Shown here one piece after another: positions 10,455-22,000 of a stretch of 64,000 bases of DNA. This DNA is from Takashimella koratensis (lineage: Eukaryota > Basidiomycota > Tremellomycetes > Trichosporonales > Tetragoniomycetaceae). Position 1 is the first letter of the stretch; each line of letters starts with the position of its first letter. The position numbers and the translations under genes are program-made. The stretch spans positions 251,143 to 315,142 of the forward strand of contig BCKT01000003.1 of NCBI GenBank assembly GCA_003116875.1. The letters are read 5' to 3'. The notes under the pieces were generated by a model. The model worked only from the letters and a program-made list of their open reading frames with translations. It did not search any database and had not been told where the DNA came from.

Positions 10455-13400
10455 ATGGCAGTCAGCAACCTCGTCTCTTCCCTCTCCACCGCTCTGGGGC
10501 TTGCCTCCACCACCTCCTCCACCACAACCACAACCGGCCCATCCCCAGCCTTGCCGCACCCTCTCGACCCCCTCTCGCAAGCCGAGATCACCCACGCCGT
10601 CTCTCTCATCCGAACCCACGCTGCCCTCCCTACTTCGGCGGCGGCAGGCGACGCTCACCGACTATGGTTCAAGAGCATCCAACTCGTTGAGCCCCCCAAG
10701 AAAGTACTCGCTCCCTTGCTTGACCAGTGGTATGATGCGAGCAAGGCGGGAGAGGAGAGTGATCAGGAGTTGAGAGAGTTGTTGAAGCAGGTCCCGAGAA
10801 GGGCCGAGGCACTGTTGGGTGTCAAGACGGACAAGACCGTCACTTGGATGGGTGAGTAGAATGTACCCCAACATGACGGCTGGAGTATAATGACATAGAG
10901 GTAGAAGCTGACAAAGAGGGTAGAGTACACCGTCGATTTGACAAACGATAAAGTCGACATCGCGCAGCCGGTACCCGGGCATCACCACGTCCCGCCCGAT
11001 ATGGCCGAGATGATCAAAGCCGAGGAAACGCTGTTATCGCATCCCGAGTTCCTGGAGGCTGTCGCCAAGCTGCAGCTTCCCGCTAACGCCAAGGTCGTTG
11101 CTGATGGTTGGATCTATGGTGGGTACCGAATCTGTTCCTTTCTACCCACTCCACCGGCATTCTCTCGCTCTTCACCCACGCTTCTTTCATGCACTTGCGA
11201 TGGGTCGCTGACTCCACTCGTTACCAGGCGCGGACAGCTTCGACAGCTGCGACCGCTACATCAGTTTCATGGTGTACCTAAGCTTCTCCTCTGACCCCGA
11301 TACATGCCACTATGCCGCCCCACTTCCTCTGGTCCCCACCATCTCCGCCGACGACTTCTCGCTCATCAAGATCGAGTGGTGTCCAATCCTTGGGGAGGGG
11401 GAGACTACCGTCCTCGATCTGGAAAAACCGTTCCCTTGGAACAAGTATGTCCCCAACGAGTACGATGTCGGAATCAGGAAGGAACTGGGGTTGGAGATGA
11501 GAGAGGACGTGAGGCCGTATCGAGTAGTTCAGCCAGAGGGCGCTAGCGTGAGTCAAGATCAAAATAGGATAGCTAAGCAGGGAAGAGAGAGAGAGAGAGA
11601 GCTGACAGATGATACAGTTCCAGCTCCGTGGCCGAGTGATCAATTGGCAGAAATGGTCGTTCCACATTGGATTCAACTACCGAGAAGGCCTGGTCCTCAG
11701 TGATGTGAGGTACGACGGTCGTAAGACGTTCTACCGCCTCAGCGTATCGGACATGACCGTGCCTTACGGCGACCCGAGAGTAAGTCAAGTCCTCGCTTTG
11801 TATCTTGTATCTGTGGGGCCCTGGCTGACTCAGAAACAAGGCGCCGTACCACCGTAAACAGGCGTTCGACCTGGGCGATATCGGTGCTGGCCTGACTGCC
11901 AACGAGTTACAGCTAGGTTGCGACTGCCTCGGCGAGATTCTGGTGAGTCGTCTCTTACACGGCTCACGCATGGCTTCTTTCCAATCCCCACTCACACTGC
12001 AAATTACTCCACCTCTCTAACCATTCTGCAAGATGGCTAAAAATGATCGCAGTACCTCGACTGGGACCACCTCTCGACTACCGGCGAACCAACCAAGTCA
12101 CGCGGCGTTGTGTGCATTCACGAACAAGACGATGGAATCGGATGGAAACATACCAACTTCAGGACTGGCAAACCTGCAGTAACGAGGTCTCGTGTACTCA
12201 TTCTGCAGACAATCATCACTGTCGCCAACTACGAGTGAGCTCGGATGCTGGGAAGGTTTTTCCTGGGACAGAGCTGATAGAGGCAGGTACATCTTTGCGT
12301 GGAAGCTTGACCAAGCAGCGGGGATTCACCTCGAGACGAGGGCTACGGGCATCCTCAGTACCGCTGCGATTCTTCCCGGCGAGACTTCGCCATACGGCAA
12401 CGTCGTGTCTCCAGGGTACGCTTCATTCCCTCTTTCTCTACCTTTCTGAACCCACCTTACCCCCTTACTCAGTACCAGGCCAGTAGCACGATTTCTGAGT
12501 TTGGGCTAATTCTCCTCCAGAGTTCTCGCGACAAACCACCAACACCTCTTCTGTGTCCGTATCGACCCGAGTATCGACGGTCACAAGAACACCGTCGTCC
12601 AAGAAGACTCTGTCGCCATGGCATACGACGCAAAGAACCCGCCGAAGAATAATAGGTGGGGGGTTGGGTACACGGTCGAGAAGGTACCGATGAAAGTCTC
12701 CGGGTTTGCGGATGCGGCTCCGTTGAAGAATCGCGTGTTCAAGATGTAAGTCGGCTCTGATGAGAGGCTTTGAAGACGAGGAGCGTGGAGAAAAGAGAAT
12801 GAAGGGCAGGGCAGGGAAAGGGGAGAGCTGATGTTTGACCAAAGAACCAACCCGAACAAAATCAACGAGGTTTCTGGTCGACCAGTGGCGTACAAACTGG
12901 TCCCGGCACCATCTCAGCTCCTCCTCGCTCATCCTGACTCTGTCGCTCACGCTGTAAGTCTACTCAAAACCCTGTAAACTCAGACTTGGGCAAATACTGA
13001 GAACGAATATTAACAAACCATTAGCGAGCCGAGTTTGGGGATCACCATATCTTCGTGACTCAGCATAGGGATGGAGAATTGTACGCCGGCGGTCAGTATA
13101 CGAATCAGAGTAATGGGAACGCCGAAGGGATTCGGTCATGGATTTCTCGAAAGGATAACGTTAGTATAAGAACAAAAGAGATATTAGAAACGATAAGGAT
13201 TCGGCTGATGTTGGATGTGGGTAGATTGAGAATGACGATGTGGTCGTTTGGCACACTTTTGGGCTCACCCACAACCCCCGCGTCGAAGACTTCCCCGTCG
13301 TGAGTGTTCTTTCAAGGACTTTGGCCAATCTTGAAATGGTATCTGACCAAACTTTTCTCTCTCTCTCTCCTCTTTTCGGGATACAGATGCCATGCGAGAC

Positions 13401-13620
13401 ACATATGATCTCTCTCAAGCCCAACGATTTTTTCACAGTCTCACCTGCTATCGACGTACCCCCTTCTACCCAGCAATTCAACCAGTCCAACTTGTTCGCA
13501 GGGAGCGCGAGCTCGGGTGGGCTCGGTACGGGTGGTGCGGATGGGCCAGGGGGAGAGCATTTGCAAGGTGATGCAAAGGTTGAGGAAAAGGCAAAGGTGA
13601 ATGCTAAATGCTGTGCGTAA
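10455..13620 (+). CDS. copper-containing primary-amine oxidase
   Basis: Twelve exons join in frame into 752 residues: 10455-10851, 10924-11118, 11228-11547, 11618-11779, 11841-11942, 12053-12234, 12287-12415, 12521-12745, 12845-12953, 13025-13159, 13231-13299 and 13387-13620. The enzyme deaminates primary amines to aldehyde, ammonia and hydrogen peroxide. The topaquinone precursor is Tyr452 in TVANYEY. Copper ligands are His502 and His504 (NHQHLF) and His666 (LTHNPRVEDFPVMP). The catalytic base is Asp368 in AFDLGDIGAG, 84 residues before the cofactor Tyr, as expected. The intron after exon 6 interrupts the codon right after Tyr452. All active-site residues are present and the length is normal. 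The C-terminus (AKCCA) is not a PTS1 peroxisomal signal, unlike some yeast enzymes. Divergent from the permease, which may import its substrate. Confidence 0.96.
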
Positions 13621-13857
13621 TTTTCGTGGTTGAAGGGAGGTTGGATGATACGGTTCAGTAGTATAAGTCTGCATGTATCTCATATTCGGCGCTTTGAGGA
13701 GTTACAAGACCAAATGATAAATTTGAGAATAGGCCTGAAACAATTGACAAGAGAGAGATACTACTTGACTGCTCCAGGTCCTCCTTAGACGTTACTGCAC
13801 GTTACTGTCCCGATATCAGCGCGATCGAGCTCTATACAGCCATGCTAACCTCTAGAC

Positions 13858-15972
13858 TCACCGGATCACACACTGGTCGGCGCCTAACCAACACCCACAC
13901 GCGTCGCATGGGTCAAGGCTACCAACGTCTTCAGGCATCACCAGCCTCAATCTCCCTTTCAATTTCTCCGCTCGCTTTTCGGCTCTCACAGCTGCGTTCG
14001 CCATTTCGGTGGCGGGATCAGATGATGGAGGGGGAGGGGTGAGTGGAGGGATAGTGTAGCTTGGATCCAAGGCGGTCACAGTCTCAGTAAGCGCAGGGAT
14101 GGAGGCAAGCCAGGCTTGCTGGCCAGAGAGGAAAGGGAGGATGTCGGTGTCGTGTAGGCCGATAAAAGTCCAGGTCGTGGGTCTGGGCTTGGGCGGGATG
14201 GTCGGTCGAGAGGAAGGAGTGAGACCGAGGGCGGAGGTAGAAGGGGGTGAAGGAGGCGATGTAATTGAGGGACTGGGTGGAAGATCGGGAATCGAGGCCG
14301 GGGGGATGAAGCCAGCGGATCCGGGCGAGAATGATGGAAGTGGAGAGGCCGAATGTGCGGGTGTAGATCGCTGTACACTCCTTCGGTCGTCTCGCGGAGT
14401 CAAGGCGTTTGCGATCTGTCGAGAACGTACAAGTTCTCTTGACGAGGTACTCACCCCAGCCACTCGGAATCCGTGGCATACGCACCCAGGTAACATGGCG
14501 CGAGGTATATCGGTGAACGTGTATCGATGGTCCCATCCTCTCTGGGTAGGAGGGTAAGGATGGGAGCAAATCGAGTGGGCGGTGAATTTGAGTGGAGGAG
14601 GAAGGGGAGATTGGATCTTTGAGCGGATGGAATGGAGCCATTCTTGAAGAATGGGGTGGGAGAGAGAATGGGTGATAGATTTCGACCAGGTGTGAGAGAT
14701 GGTATTGAGTATGTTTTGAAGGTATAGCTGAGATCGCATCTCAGCCATCGTGTGGACGTGTCGTTGAGGGTCGGGTACATTGAGTGTGGGGACAGTCGTG
14801 GCAGGGTGATGGTTAGGGCTAAGAGCGGGTGAGGGGATTCCAAGAGGTAAAGGGTTGCGTTTCTCGATGAATCGCATACAGACCGAGGATGGAAGAGAGC
14901 AGGATAAGAGAGCGAGGAGGAAAGGTGGGGTAGAGGAAGTAAGGGCGGTAAGGAAGAGGTCTTCAAGAAGAGTAATGTAGCCCGCTGAAAGGGAGATAGA
15001 GCGCAGGTTGGGGAAAAGAGGAAGAGGGAGGGGAGAGGGGAGAGAGAGGAGAGAACGGAGGGTGGTGAGGAAGGTGAGGAAGGAAGAGACCACGGAGGGG
15101 GAAGGGTCGGAGAGGATGGTCAAGTGGGTGACGGAGTGGAAGTCGATCAAGTATCGCAAGGAAGGGGGTTGAATGAGCGGTGACAAGGTGTTGGTGTCAG
15201 TGTTGGTGTTGGTGTTGGTGCCGAGGAGAGACGCGATGTAAGCGTCTTTGTCGGAAGCCATGAGGTAAGGAACGCAAGCCTCGGCGTCGGCCGGGTTGAA
15301 CAAGGGGAACGGAATACCAGAGTTGGTGGTGGTGGTGAATGTAAGCTTGGGCTCGGGATTGAGAGAGGGGTCGCAAGAGGCAGCGGAGGCAGCGGCCGCG
15401 CGTTCGGCTCGGGTTCTGGCTTGAGAGGCAGCGGCGCGAGCGATAGATTCGCGCATTGTCAATGCCCTACGAGGTGGTCTAACTTCGCCCTCAGGCTCGT
15501 TATGATTACCTGTCTCATGACACTCGCCACCCGATCCCAAACCACCACCTCCAACCGCTTCCTCCGCAGCGTCCGCCGCGCCCTCCCTGTCCGCCCCGCT
15601 AGCTCCGCCTGAGCCGCCAGTCTCGTCCGAGATGGACTCAGAATCATCAGAAGAAGAAACGGTGATCGTGTGTCCGCCAAGGTAGACGTGTCGAAAGTCA
15701 CGACGGAGTATGGAGTACAGAGCGCGGCATGTGAGTGCGAGTGAAGAGCGGGTTTGGTCGGATGCTAAAGAGGGCGGAGGGGTGCGTGTGTGAGGTAGAG
15801 CTGAAGGGTGACGGAAGGTGTTGATGCTGGTTTCGGTGCTGGGGTTGGTGTAAATGTCGATGCTGGGGATGGGAGCGGGATGAGAGGGGGAAGCGATAGG
15901 GTCGATGAAGGAGAAGATGCGGAGGAAGACGTCGAACGGGAGCGAGGTGAGAGAGGCGGACGGCGTGGACAT
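13858..15972 (-). CDS. F-box protein, large, low-complexity rich
   Basis: A single frame of 704 residues. The N-terminus is a good F-box (LTSLPFDVFLRIFSFIDPI, then LALTCRALYSILRRDFRHVYL after an inserted Pro/Thr-rich loop), so it may be an SCF substrate receptor. An Ala-, Gly- and Glu-rich region is at about 115-200. A Thr-Asn/Thr-Asp repeat is encoded by GTGTTG-type repeats near 15188-15221. The C-terminus carries a Cys cluster (DPCDACGCW) that could bind metal. A 39-nt stretch on the coding strand (about 14413-14451) starts GTGAGT and ends CAG in frame; it may be a retained mini-intron, so the true protein could be 13 residues shorter. It shares the LPGC element and C-terminal CxxC with the F-box-like protein at 1760-3133. 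Confidence 0.75.
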   Translation of the reverse strand: MSTPSASLTSLPFDVFLRIFSFIDPIASPSHPAPIPSIDIYTNPSTETSINTFRHPSALPHTRTPPPSLASDQTRSSLALTCRALYSILRRDFRHVYLGGHTITVSSSDDSESISDETGGSGGASGADREGAADAAEEAVGGGGLGSGGECHETGNHNEPEGEVRPPRRALTMRESIARAAASQARTRAERAAAASAASCDPSLNPEPKLTFTTTTNSGIPFPLFNPADAEACVPYLMASDKDAYIASLLGTNTNTNTDTNTLSPLIQPPSLRYLIDFHSVTHLTILSDPSPSVVSSFLTFLTTLRSLLSLPSPLPLPLFPNLRSISLSAGYITLLEDLFLTALTSSTPPFLLALLSCSLPSSVCMRFIEKRNPLPLGIPSPALSPNHHPATTVPTLNVPDPQRHVHTMAEMRSQLYLQNILNTISHTWSKSITHSLSHPILQEWLHSIRSKIQSPLPPPLKFTAHSICSHPYPPTQRGWDHRYTFTDIPRAMLPGCVCHGFRVAGVSTSSRELVRSRQIANALTPRDDRRSVQRSTPAHSASPLPSFSPGSAGFIPPASIPDLPPSPSITSPPSPPSTSALGLTPSSRPTIPPKPRPTTWTFIGLHDTDILPFLSGQQAWLASIPALTETVTALDPSYTIPPLTPPPPSSDPATEMANAAVRAEKRAEKLKGRLRLVMPEDVGSLDPCDACGCWLGADQCVIR

Positions 15973-17054
15973 TATGAGGATGGGATGAGGACAAGGAAGC
16001 CAACTTTGAGCAGTGGTGGTCGACGCGACGGAAGATTGACCCAGTGATCTTGGATAGAGACTAACACCAAAGCCGCCGTGTTCGACTCTGCTGTCGTTCC
16101 AAGGCGATGAAACGTGCGACCAAGAAAGACAAAAGATACCGAACGAAAGTCACCGGGTAATATTCGGCATCTAGGCGACCTTTGGTCCGGTGCCCCACAG
16201 GCAGCTCGGAGTCGAGGCCAACTCCGCGCTCGCGGTCAAGAATGGCCGCATACTCACCGTCGACGCGGGCAAAGTACCCCTCGGATCGCTCCACCCCAGG
16301 GTAGTGAACTTGGTGCAAAAAGCGGCTTGGCACTGCTTCTGGACCATGCGTGTCGTCATACCGCGCGAGATCGGGCAAGTAGCGCTGCAGAGAGTGGGGT
16401 TGACCAGCGGGACTCGAGTACGGCACAAAAAGTGAGCGCTGGCACAGAACGAGGATTGAGTAAGGATTGACATCAGGGATAGAGGTAGGGTCTGGGAGCC
16501 GCCGGACAAGAGACAGGGCCCGCATCGGGTCCTTACTCGGCCTCGATCTGGGATAACCTTACCCCGCGTGTAAACACGCGCGTCCAGGTGAAGGCGGTCA
16601 TGAAAAAAACGCCAAAGAGCTGGAACAGGCACTATGACGTGGAGCGGTGGCAGTACAGTCCGTACCCAAGGGTTAATCGAAAAGAAGGGAGAGGCGGTCT
16701 CGCGACCCCGCTTGAGGATGGTTCGGAGATCAACGGAGGTCACTGACCGTTATTGAGACCCCGAAACACTGATGATGGTGTGGATGGTGAGCGGGATGCA
16801 TGAGGATCCAAGGTATAAAGACGAACGAAGAGAGAGGTCAAAGTTGACTCCCCAAGCTCATCGACAATAACTTGACATCGCCTATCCCAACCATTGCGAA
16901 CGAGTCACTGGCAACGAGTTGATACATAGCCCACATCGATACCAACTCAAACCGAGACACAAGCCGGTACTACCAACAAAGTAATCACAACTCGACCACC
17001 ACGACCAAGCTCGATCGTTTTCAGAAATCAACGATCCCTAGCAAATCAAACACA
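15973..17054. other. intergenic region with an unresolved Cys-rich open frame
   Basis: This divergent interval separates the large F-box gene (minus) from the RTA1-like gene (plus). On the minus strand 16171-16743 is open for 190 codons and 16061-16525 for 154 codons in another frame; on plus 16114-16470 is open for 118. One minus frame has several cysteines (16300-16500), but I found no domain or consistent exon chain. A TATAAAG at 16814-16820 precedes the RTA1-like gene. Confidence 0.4.
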
Positions 17055-18356
17055 ATGGCAAACGGAAAGTACACCTCTACGAACAACTACCACTACGTCC
17101 CTTCCGAGGCGTGGTGCGCCGTCTTCATCGTCCTCTTCTCTCTTTCAGCAAGTAAGTGGACACTTCCAAACAAATCCTTCCCTCCTTCTATCGCCCTTTT
17201 CCACGCCACCATCTTTCGAGCAGAACCTGACCTACCCAGTCGTGCACTGCTTCCAGGCCTGGCGATCCAAACGATGGGTCATCTTCCCGACACTCGTCCT
17301 TGGCGCTCTGATCGAGATCCTCGGCTGGAGTGCGCGTCTCTGGTCTAGCCAGAACATCTTGCTCCTCACTCCGTTCCTCATGCAGATCTGCACGTGAGTT
17401 GGCACGCAAGACCAGACAAAAGGTGATCATTGACAATATGTAGCCTAATCATGGCACCGGTTTGGTTCTCCGCGTTCGACTACACCGCGCTCGGTATGGC
17501 GATCACCAAGCTTGGTCCCGAGTACTCTGTCCTCCGCCCTGGCTGGGTAAGTTCACACCTCTCTTCAATATCTACCCCACTCTCTTTCACACCTGTTTTC
17601 TTAGCGCAACGCAATCTAACGCTCGCTCAGTACTTTATTGTCTTCCTCACAGCCGACGTCATCTCCCTTATCCTCCAAGCCGTGGGCGGTGGCCAGGCCG
17701 CATCGAGCGCTGCCAACGCCGCACCTACCACCTCGGCTACCAACATTATGTTCGCGGGTATCGTCTTCCAGCTCATCTCCATGGCCATCTTCCTCGCTCT
17801 CGCTATCGACTTTATCGTCCGTCGTCAGACCAACCGACCTTACGCGTTCCGACAGCGTCAAGTTGCTGCCGTCGAGGCGAGGCGACGCAGCGATGCAGGC
17901 GCTGAAAAGGGACTTACCGTCACTGCCTCGGAAGGATCGAGCGGGACTGCAACTCCCATCGCACCGGGAGTCGTTACTGTCGTCCCGCACTCGGGTGAAG
18001 TGCTCTCCGACCGCGAGATGAGGGGCTGGATGTGGTTCATGTTTGCTGTCGGCGTGAGCAGCATCATGATCATCATCCGAGGTGAGTCAAAACCGGCCAA
18101 GGAGGTGGGTCGAGTGCTGATCACTCTCCGCAGGTGTCTACCGTTCGATCGAGCTGCACCAGGGCTGGACCGGCTTCCTCATGGAGCACCAGGTGGGTCG
18201 AGGATCTCACCGTCGTTCAGAACGAGTCTAATATCTGCCCAGATCTACCAGAACGTCCTCGACGGTATCCCCATGGTCATCGCCGTCGCCATCTTCAACA
18301 TCTTCTCCCCAATATTCTTCCTCCCGGCTCGCAACAGCTGGAAGGGTGTCCACTAA
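17055..18356 (+). CDS. RTA1-like seven-TM protein (lipid-translocating exporter family)
   Basis: Six exons join in frame into 325 residues: 17055-17151, 17240-17393, 17444-17546, 17631-18081, 18134-18192 and 18243-18356. Seven hydrophobic segments are visible. Family marks are LIEILGWSARL after TM2, FSAFDYTALG in TM3, DVISLILQAVGGG in TM4 and the hallmark RGVYRSIELHQGWTGFL between TM6 and TM7. A hydrophilic loop of about 70 residues lies between TM5 and TM6. Fungal RTA1/RSB1 proteins act in plasma membrane or ER and affect resistance to sterol-like toxins or release of sphingoid bases; the cargo here is unknown. A paralogue with the same exon logic lies at 56563-58077. Confidence 0.93.
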
Positions 18357-19078
18357 GGCATTCCGACCAACGCGAGAAGTTCTTCGGTTGACCGATAACC
18401 CCTACGACTCGACCACATTGATATCGACCGACGCGCAATCAACACAATCGACGTAATCAACACCCAATCGAGATGAATTCAGATAGATGATTAGCCGCTG
18501 CATATCGAGAAAGCGAGATAATTAGACCAAGCTGTATCCAAAATTTGAATCAAGATGAAGTAGATGTTGAATACAAGTGACCGTTGATTCATGTATATTT
18601 TGCCTCGATCTTTTGAAGCAAAGCCAACAGCTCTACCTAGTCGGGCTGGAGACTTGAGTGTGTCCGAGGGATACACAAATGCCCCCTGCGTGTGTTCTCT
18701 TCCACGCATCCGACGTTGTCCCTAAATACTTGTTGCACTGACGACCCTTGTGCAACCCTGCCCTCCTCGTCTGGGCCCAGTGACCATTGGCCGGACCCGC
18801 GGGGGAATCCTGCCCGATGACGCACCGCCACAAAGGGAGTGCTGGTGTCAGGCTCACTTCCCTATGAACCTTGTCAATGACCATGGGTTTCAGGCAGACT
18901 CGGTGTGACCCTGGTGACCGGTCGTCATTGGTCACAGCATCCTCACCATCCATCCATCTCCCATCTCCCATCTCCCATCTCCCATCGACCCCCCCTCCCC
19001 CTCCTCGACCCCTCTCCTCCCATCCACCCATCGCATCCACCCTCACCCCTCCTCGCGACCTCGCCCCATCCCGCAGCC
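18357..19078. other. intergenic region, promoter of the intersectin gene
   Basis: No supported gene. A CCCATCT heptamer repeated four times lies at about 18957-18986, about 95 nt before the intersectin ATG, followed by a C/T-rich stretch to 19070. Pyrimidine-rich tracts of this kind are common just upstream of strongly expressed fungal starts. Confidence 0.45.
18957..18986. repeat. short tandem repeat, CCCATCT x4
   Basis: Four near-perfect head-to-tail copies of a 7-mer in the leader/promoter of the intersectin gene. Confidence 0.7.
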
Positions 19079-22000
19079 ATGCAGAACAGCTGGCAGCAGC
19101 CGTACGGCTACAACCCGTCTTTCGGCGGCCAGCCGGGCCAGCCGCAGCCGCAGCAACCCCAGCAATCCTATCTCTCCTCCCAGCCTACCGGTTTCATGCA
19201 GCCCATGGCCACCGGTTTCCCACAACAACGACCATCGATGCCGCCCATGCCACCGATGCCATCTATGCAATCCCAGTCTCGCCCGCCGCCTCCGCCTCCC
19301 CCCTCCGGGGGCAACTTTGGGTTCCTCAACGCCCCTCCACCGCCGGGCTCGCTCGGTGGGCAGGGCGCAGGCGCAGGCCGACCAGGGTTCGGAAGCGGAT
19401 CACTCACCCCACAGATGACGGGCTACCCAGGCGGTGGAGCAAGTGGTCTATTATCACAGCAGACCGGGTTCCACCCAGGTCTCATGTCTCAGCCAACAGG
19501 GATGGGGATGGGTGGAGGCCTCATGGCCCAACAGACAGGGATGGGAGCGCTCAGGCCACAGCCAACAGGTCTCCCCCATGACCCGAGGCTGCTAACTATG
19601 ATGCAGAGCTTCATGCCGAGCAACCTGAGCCAGGTGAGTTCGCACTGTCTCTATTTTGGCCACGGGTACCTGGAATATCATCCAAAGCCCCAGACACGGC
19701 TAACCCCCTCTAGCCATTCTCATCCTCGGGCGTACCCCAGTTCAACCCGACCCCTCAACACCAACCCCTCCAACAAACCTTCCAAACCCTTCTCCAGGAC
19801 CCAACCGCCAACACTCCCAAAATCCCGTGGGTCCTCAGCCGGCAAGAGAAGAAAGACTACGATCAGATCTTCCGTGCTTGGGATACACGTGGCGAAGGAT
19901 TCATCTCGGGTGAGATGGCCAGAGAGGTGTTTGGCCAAGCTGGATTGGGTCAGGACGATCTCATGAAGATTTGGTGAGTCTGGTCGTACGAACCTGTGCA
20001 AGGAATGAAGTTGACATCTTCCAGGACCCTTTCCGACATTGATAACCGAGGCAAGCTCAACCTTCCCGAGTTCCACATAGCCATGGGTCTCATCTACCGA
20101 GGTAAGTTTTGTGCTACTCAGTTTCTTAGCACCATGCAGCGCTCTTGCTAACGACTACAGCTCTCAACGGGAACAAGATCCCAGACAAGCTGCCCGAGGA
20201 GCTCGTCCCCCCGTCCATGCGCGATATCGACACCACCGTCAACTTTATGCGCGACCTTCTCAAGCACGAGACCAACACCCGCTCCAACGCTTCGTCACCC
20301 GCATACGGCGGGACCCCTGTCCCCTCTGCGTCGGCGCAAAAAGACGCCAAGGTATACAAGCACGATGACTCGGGGTCCGTCGGGTACAAGCCGGCCTCAC
20401 GCCATCTCGACCGCAAGTCGGTTCGATACGCCGGGGAGGACTCCTCAGCTGATATCAACGATATCCGTCGCGAGCTGACCAACACCTCGATGATGCTGGA
20501 CAAGAACGCTGACGAGCGTGCTCGCCGTTCGGCAGAGGACGAGGAGCTCGAGCAGGATATCGACGACTTGAAGCACAAGGTCCGTAGGATCAAAGAGGAT
20601 CTCGACTACGTCTCCAAGGGCCGACAGACGGAGCAAAAAGCTGAAGAGAGACGCAAGCTCGAGAGAGAGTTGCTGTTCCTCATGCATGAGAAGCTGCCAG
20701 AGCTTGAGCGAAGGCAGGAGAGGCGCGCAGAGGAGAAGAGGATGGAGGAGAGGGAGTTTGGGAGGTTGAGGGATAAGCGGAACGACAGGTTTGGCAGGTA
20801 CGACGATGATCGGGACGACCGAGGTGGGGATCGCGAGAATGATTGGTTGAGGGGAACGTACGATCGTGACCGTGATAGAGACCGTGAGCGCGACCGGGAT
20901 CGGGACCGCAGGTACGGGGATGACAGGTATGGCAGTCGCGACGACCGAGCCGGGTACAGCCGTGATCGCGACTTTGACCGAGAGCGAGAGCGGGACCGCG
21001 ATCGCCGACCTTACACCCCGCCTACGGAGCGCGAACCGCCCCCTGCGCCACGTGAGCCGGCCGCATCGTCTGCGCCTCCCCCGCCTCCCCCGCCCGCACC
21101 CACCGCCGCCGCCCCCTCGACGAAGAAGATGACCCCCGAGGAGCGCACAGCGTTCATCCGTGAACAAGCCCAGCGGCGTATCCAGGAACGTCTGCGTGCG
21201 CTCGGTGTCGAGTCGGCGCCGACTGAGCCCGCCGCGGTGGATAAGAGTGTTGAAGAGCGGCTTGAGCGCGAGCGGAAAGAGGCCGAGGCCAAGGCTGCAT
21301 CGGCGGAGAAGGAGCAGGAGGCGAGGGAAGAGGCAAGGAGGAAGAGACTGGAAGGTGCTGCCGGACCCACGACTGCAACTGAGGAGGTCAAGCCGAAAGC
21401 CCCTGCTTCGCCTGCTCCGCCTGTCAAATCAGCGATGAAGAAACCAGCGGCACCACCTGCTCCTTCGCCACGGAAATCCGCCCCCCCTCCAGCCCCAGTC
21501 TCGCGCAACGTTGTCGCCACTTCAGCACCCGCCGCGCCGCCCGCTCCCCCTGCTGAGGATCCGGAAGAGGCCGAGTTCCGCGCAAGGCAAGAGGCGCTCG
21601 CAAAGTCGAAAGCTGAGCGTGCGGAGCGATTGAGGAAGCTGGAAGAAGAGGAGGAAGAGGAGAAGAGAAAAGTCGAGGAAATGATGGCTGCCAAGCAGTT
21701 GAGGGCGATGAGTGGGACCAGCACACCTGCTGCGGCCACTCCGACCGCAGAGGTCCCTGCTGCCCCTCCGGCTCCACCTGCTCCGCCAGGGCCGACACCG
21801 GGAGGATCGTTCAACCCGTTCCTCAGGAAATCGGGTGCTGCACCTGCCGCGACGTCGCCTGCTGCGCCGGCTGTTACCCCGAACGGCGGGTACAACCCCT
21901 TCTTCCGCCCACCCGCTTCGTCTTCTGTCTCTGCGTCCCCTGCCGTCTCTCCTCCCGTTACCACCGACGCCGCTGCAGCTCCCCCTCCCGCCCCGCCTGC

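Noticed and set aside
15188..15221. Microsatellite-like GTGTTG repeat as a separate element
   Set aside because: It is coding and gives a Thr-Asn/Thr-Asp run in the F-box protein.
16171..16500. WSC-like cysteine domain on the minus strand
   Set aside because: The resemblance needs switching between two frames and lacks the expected CxCG core.
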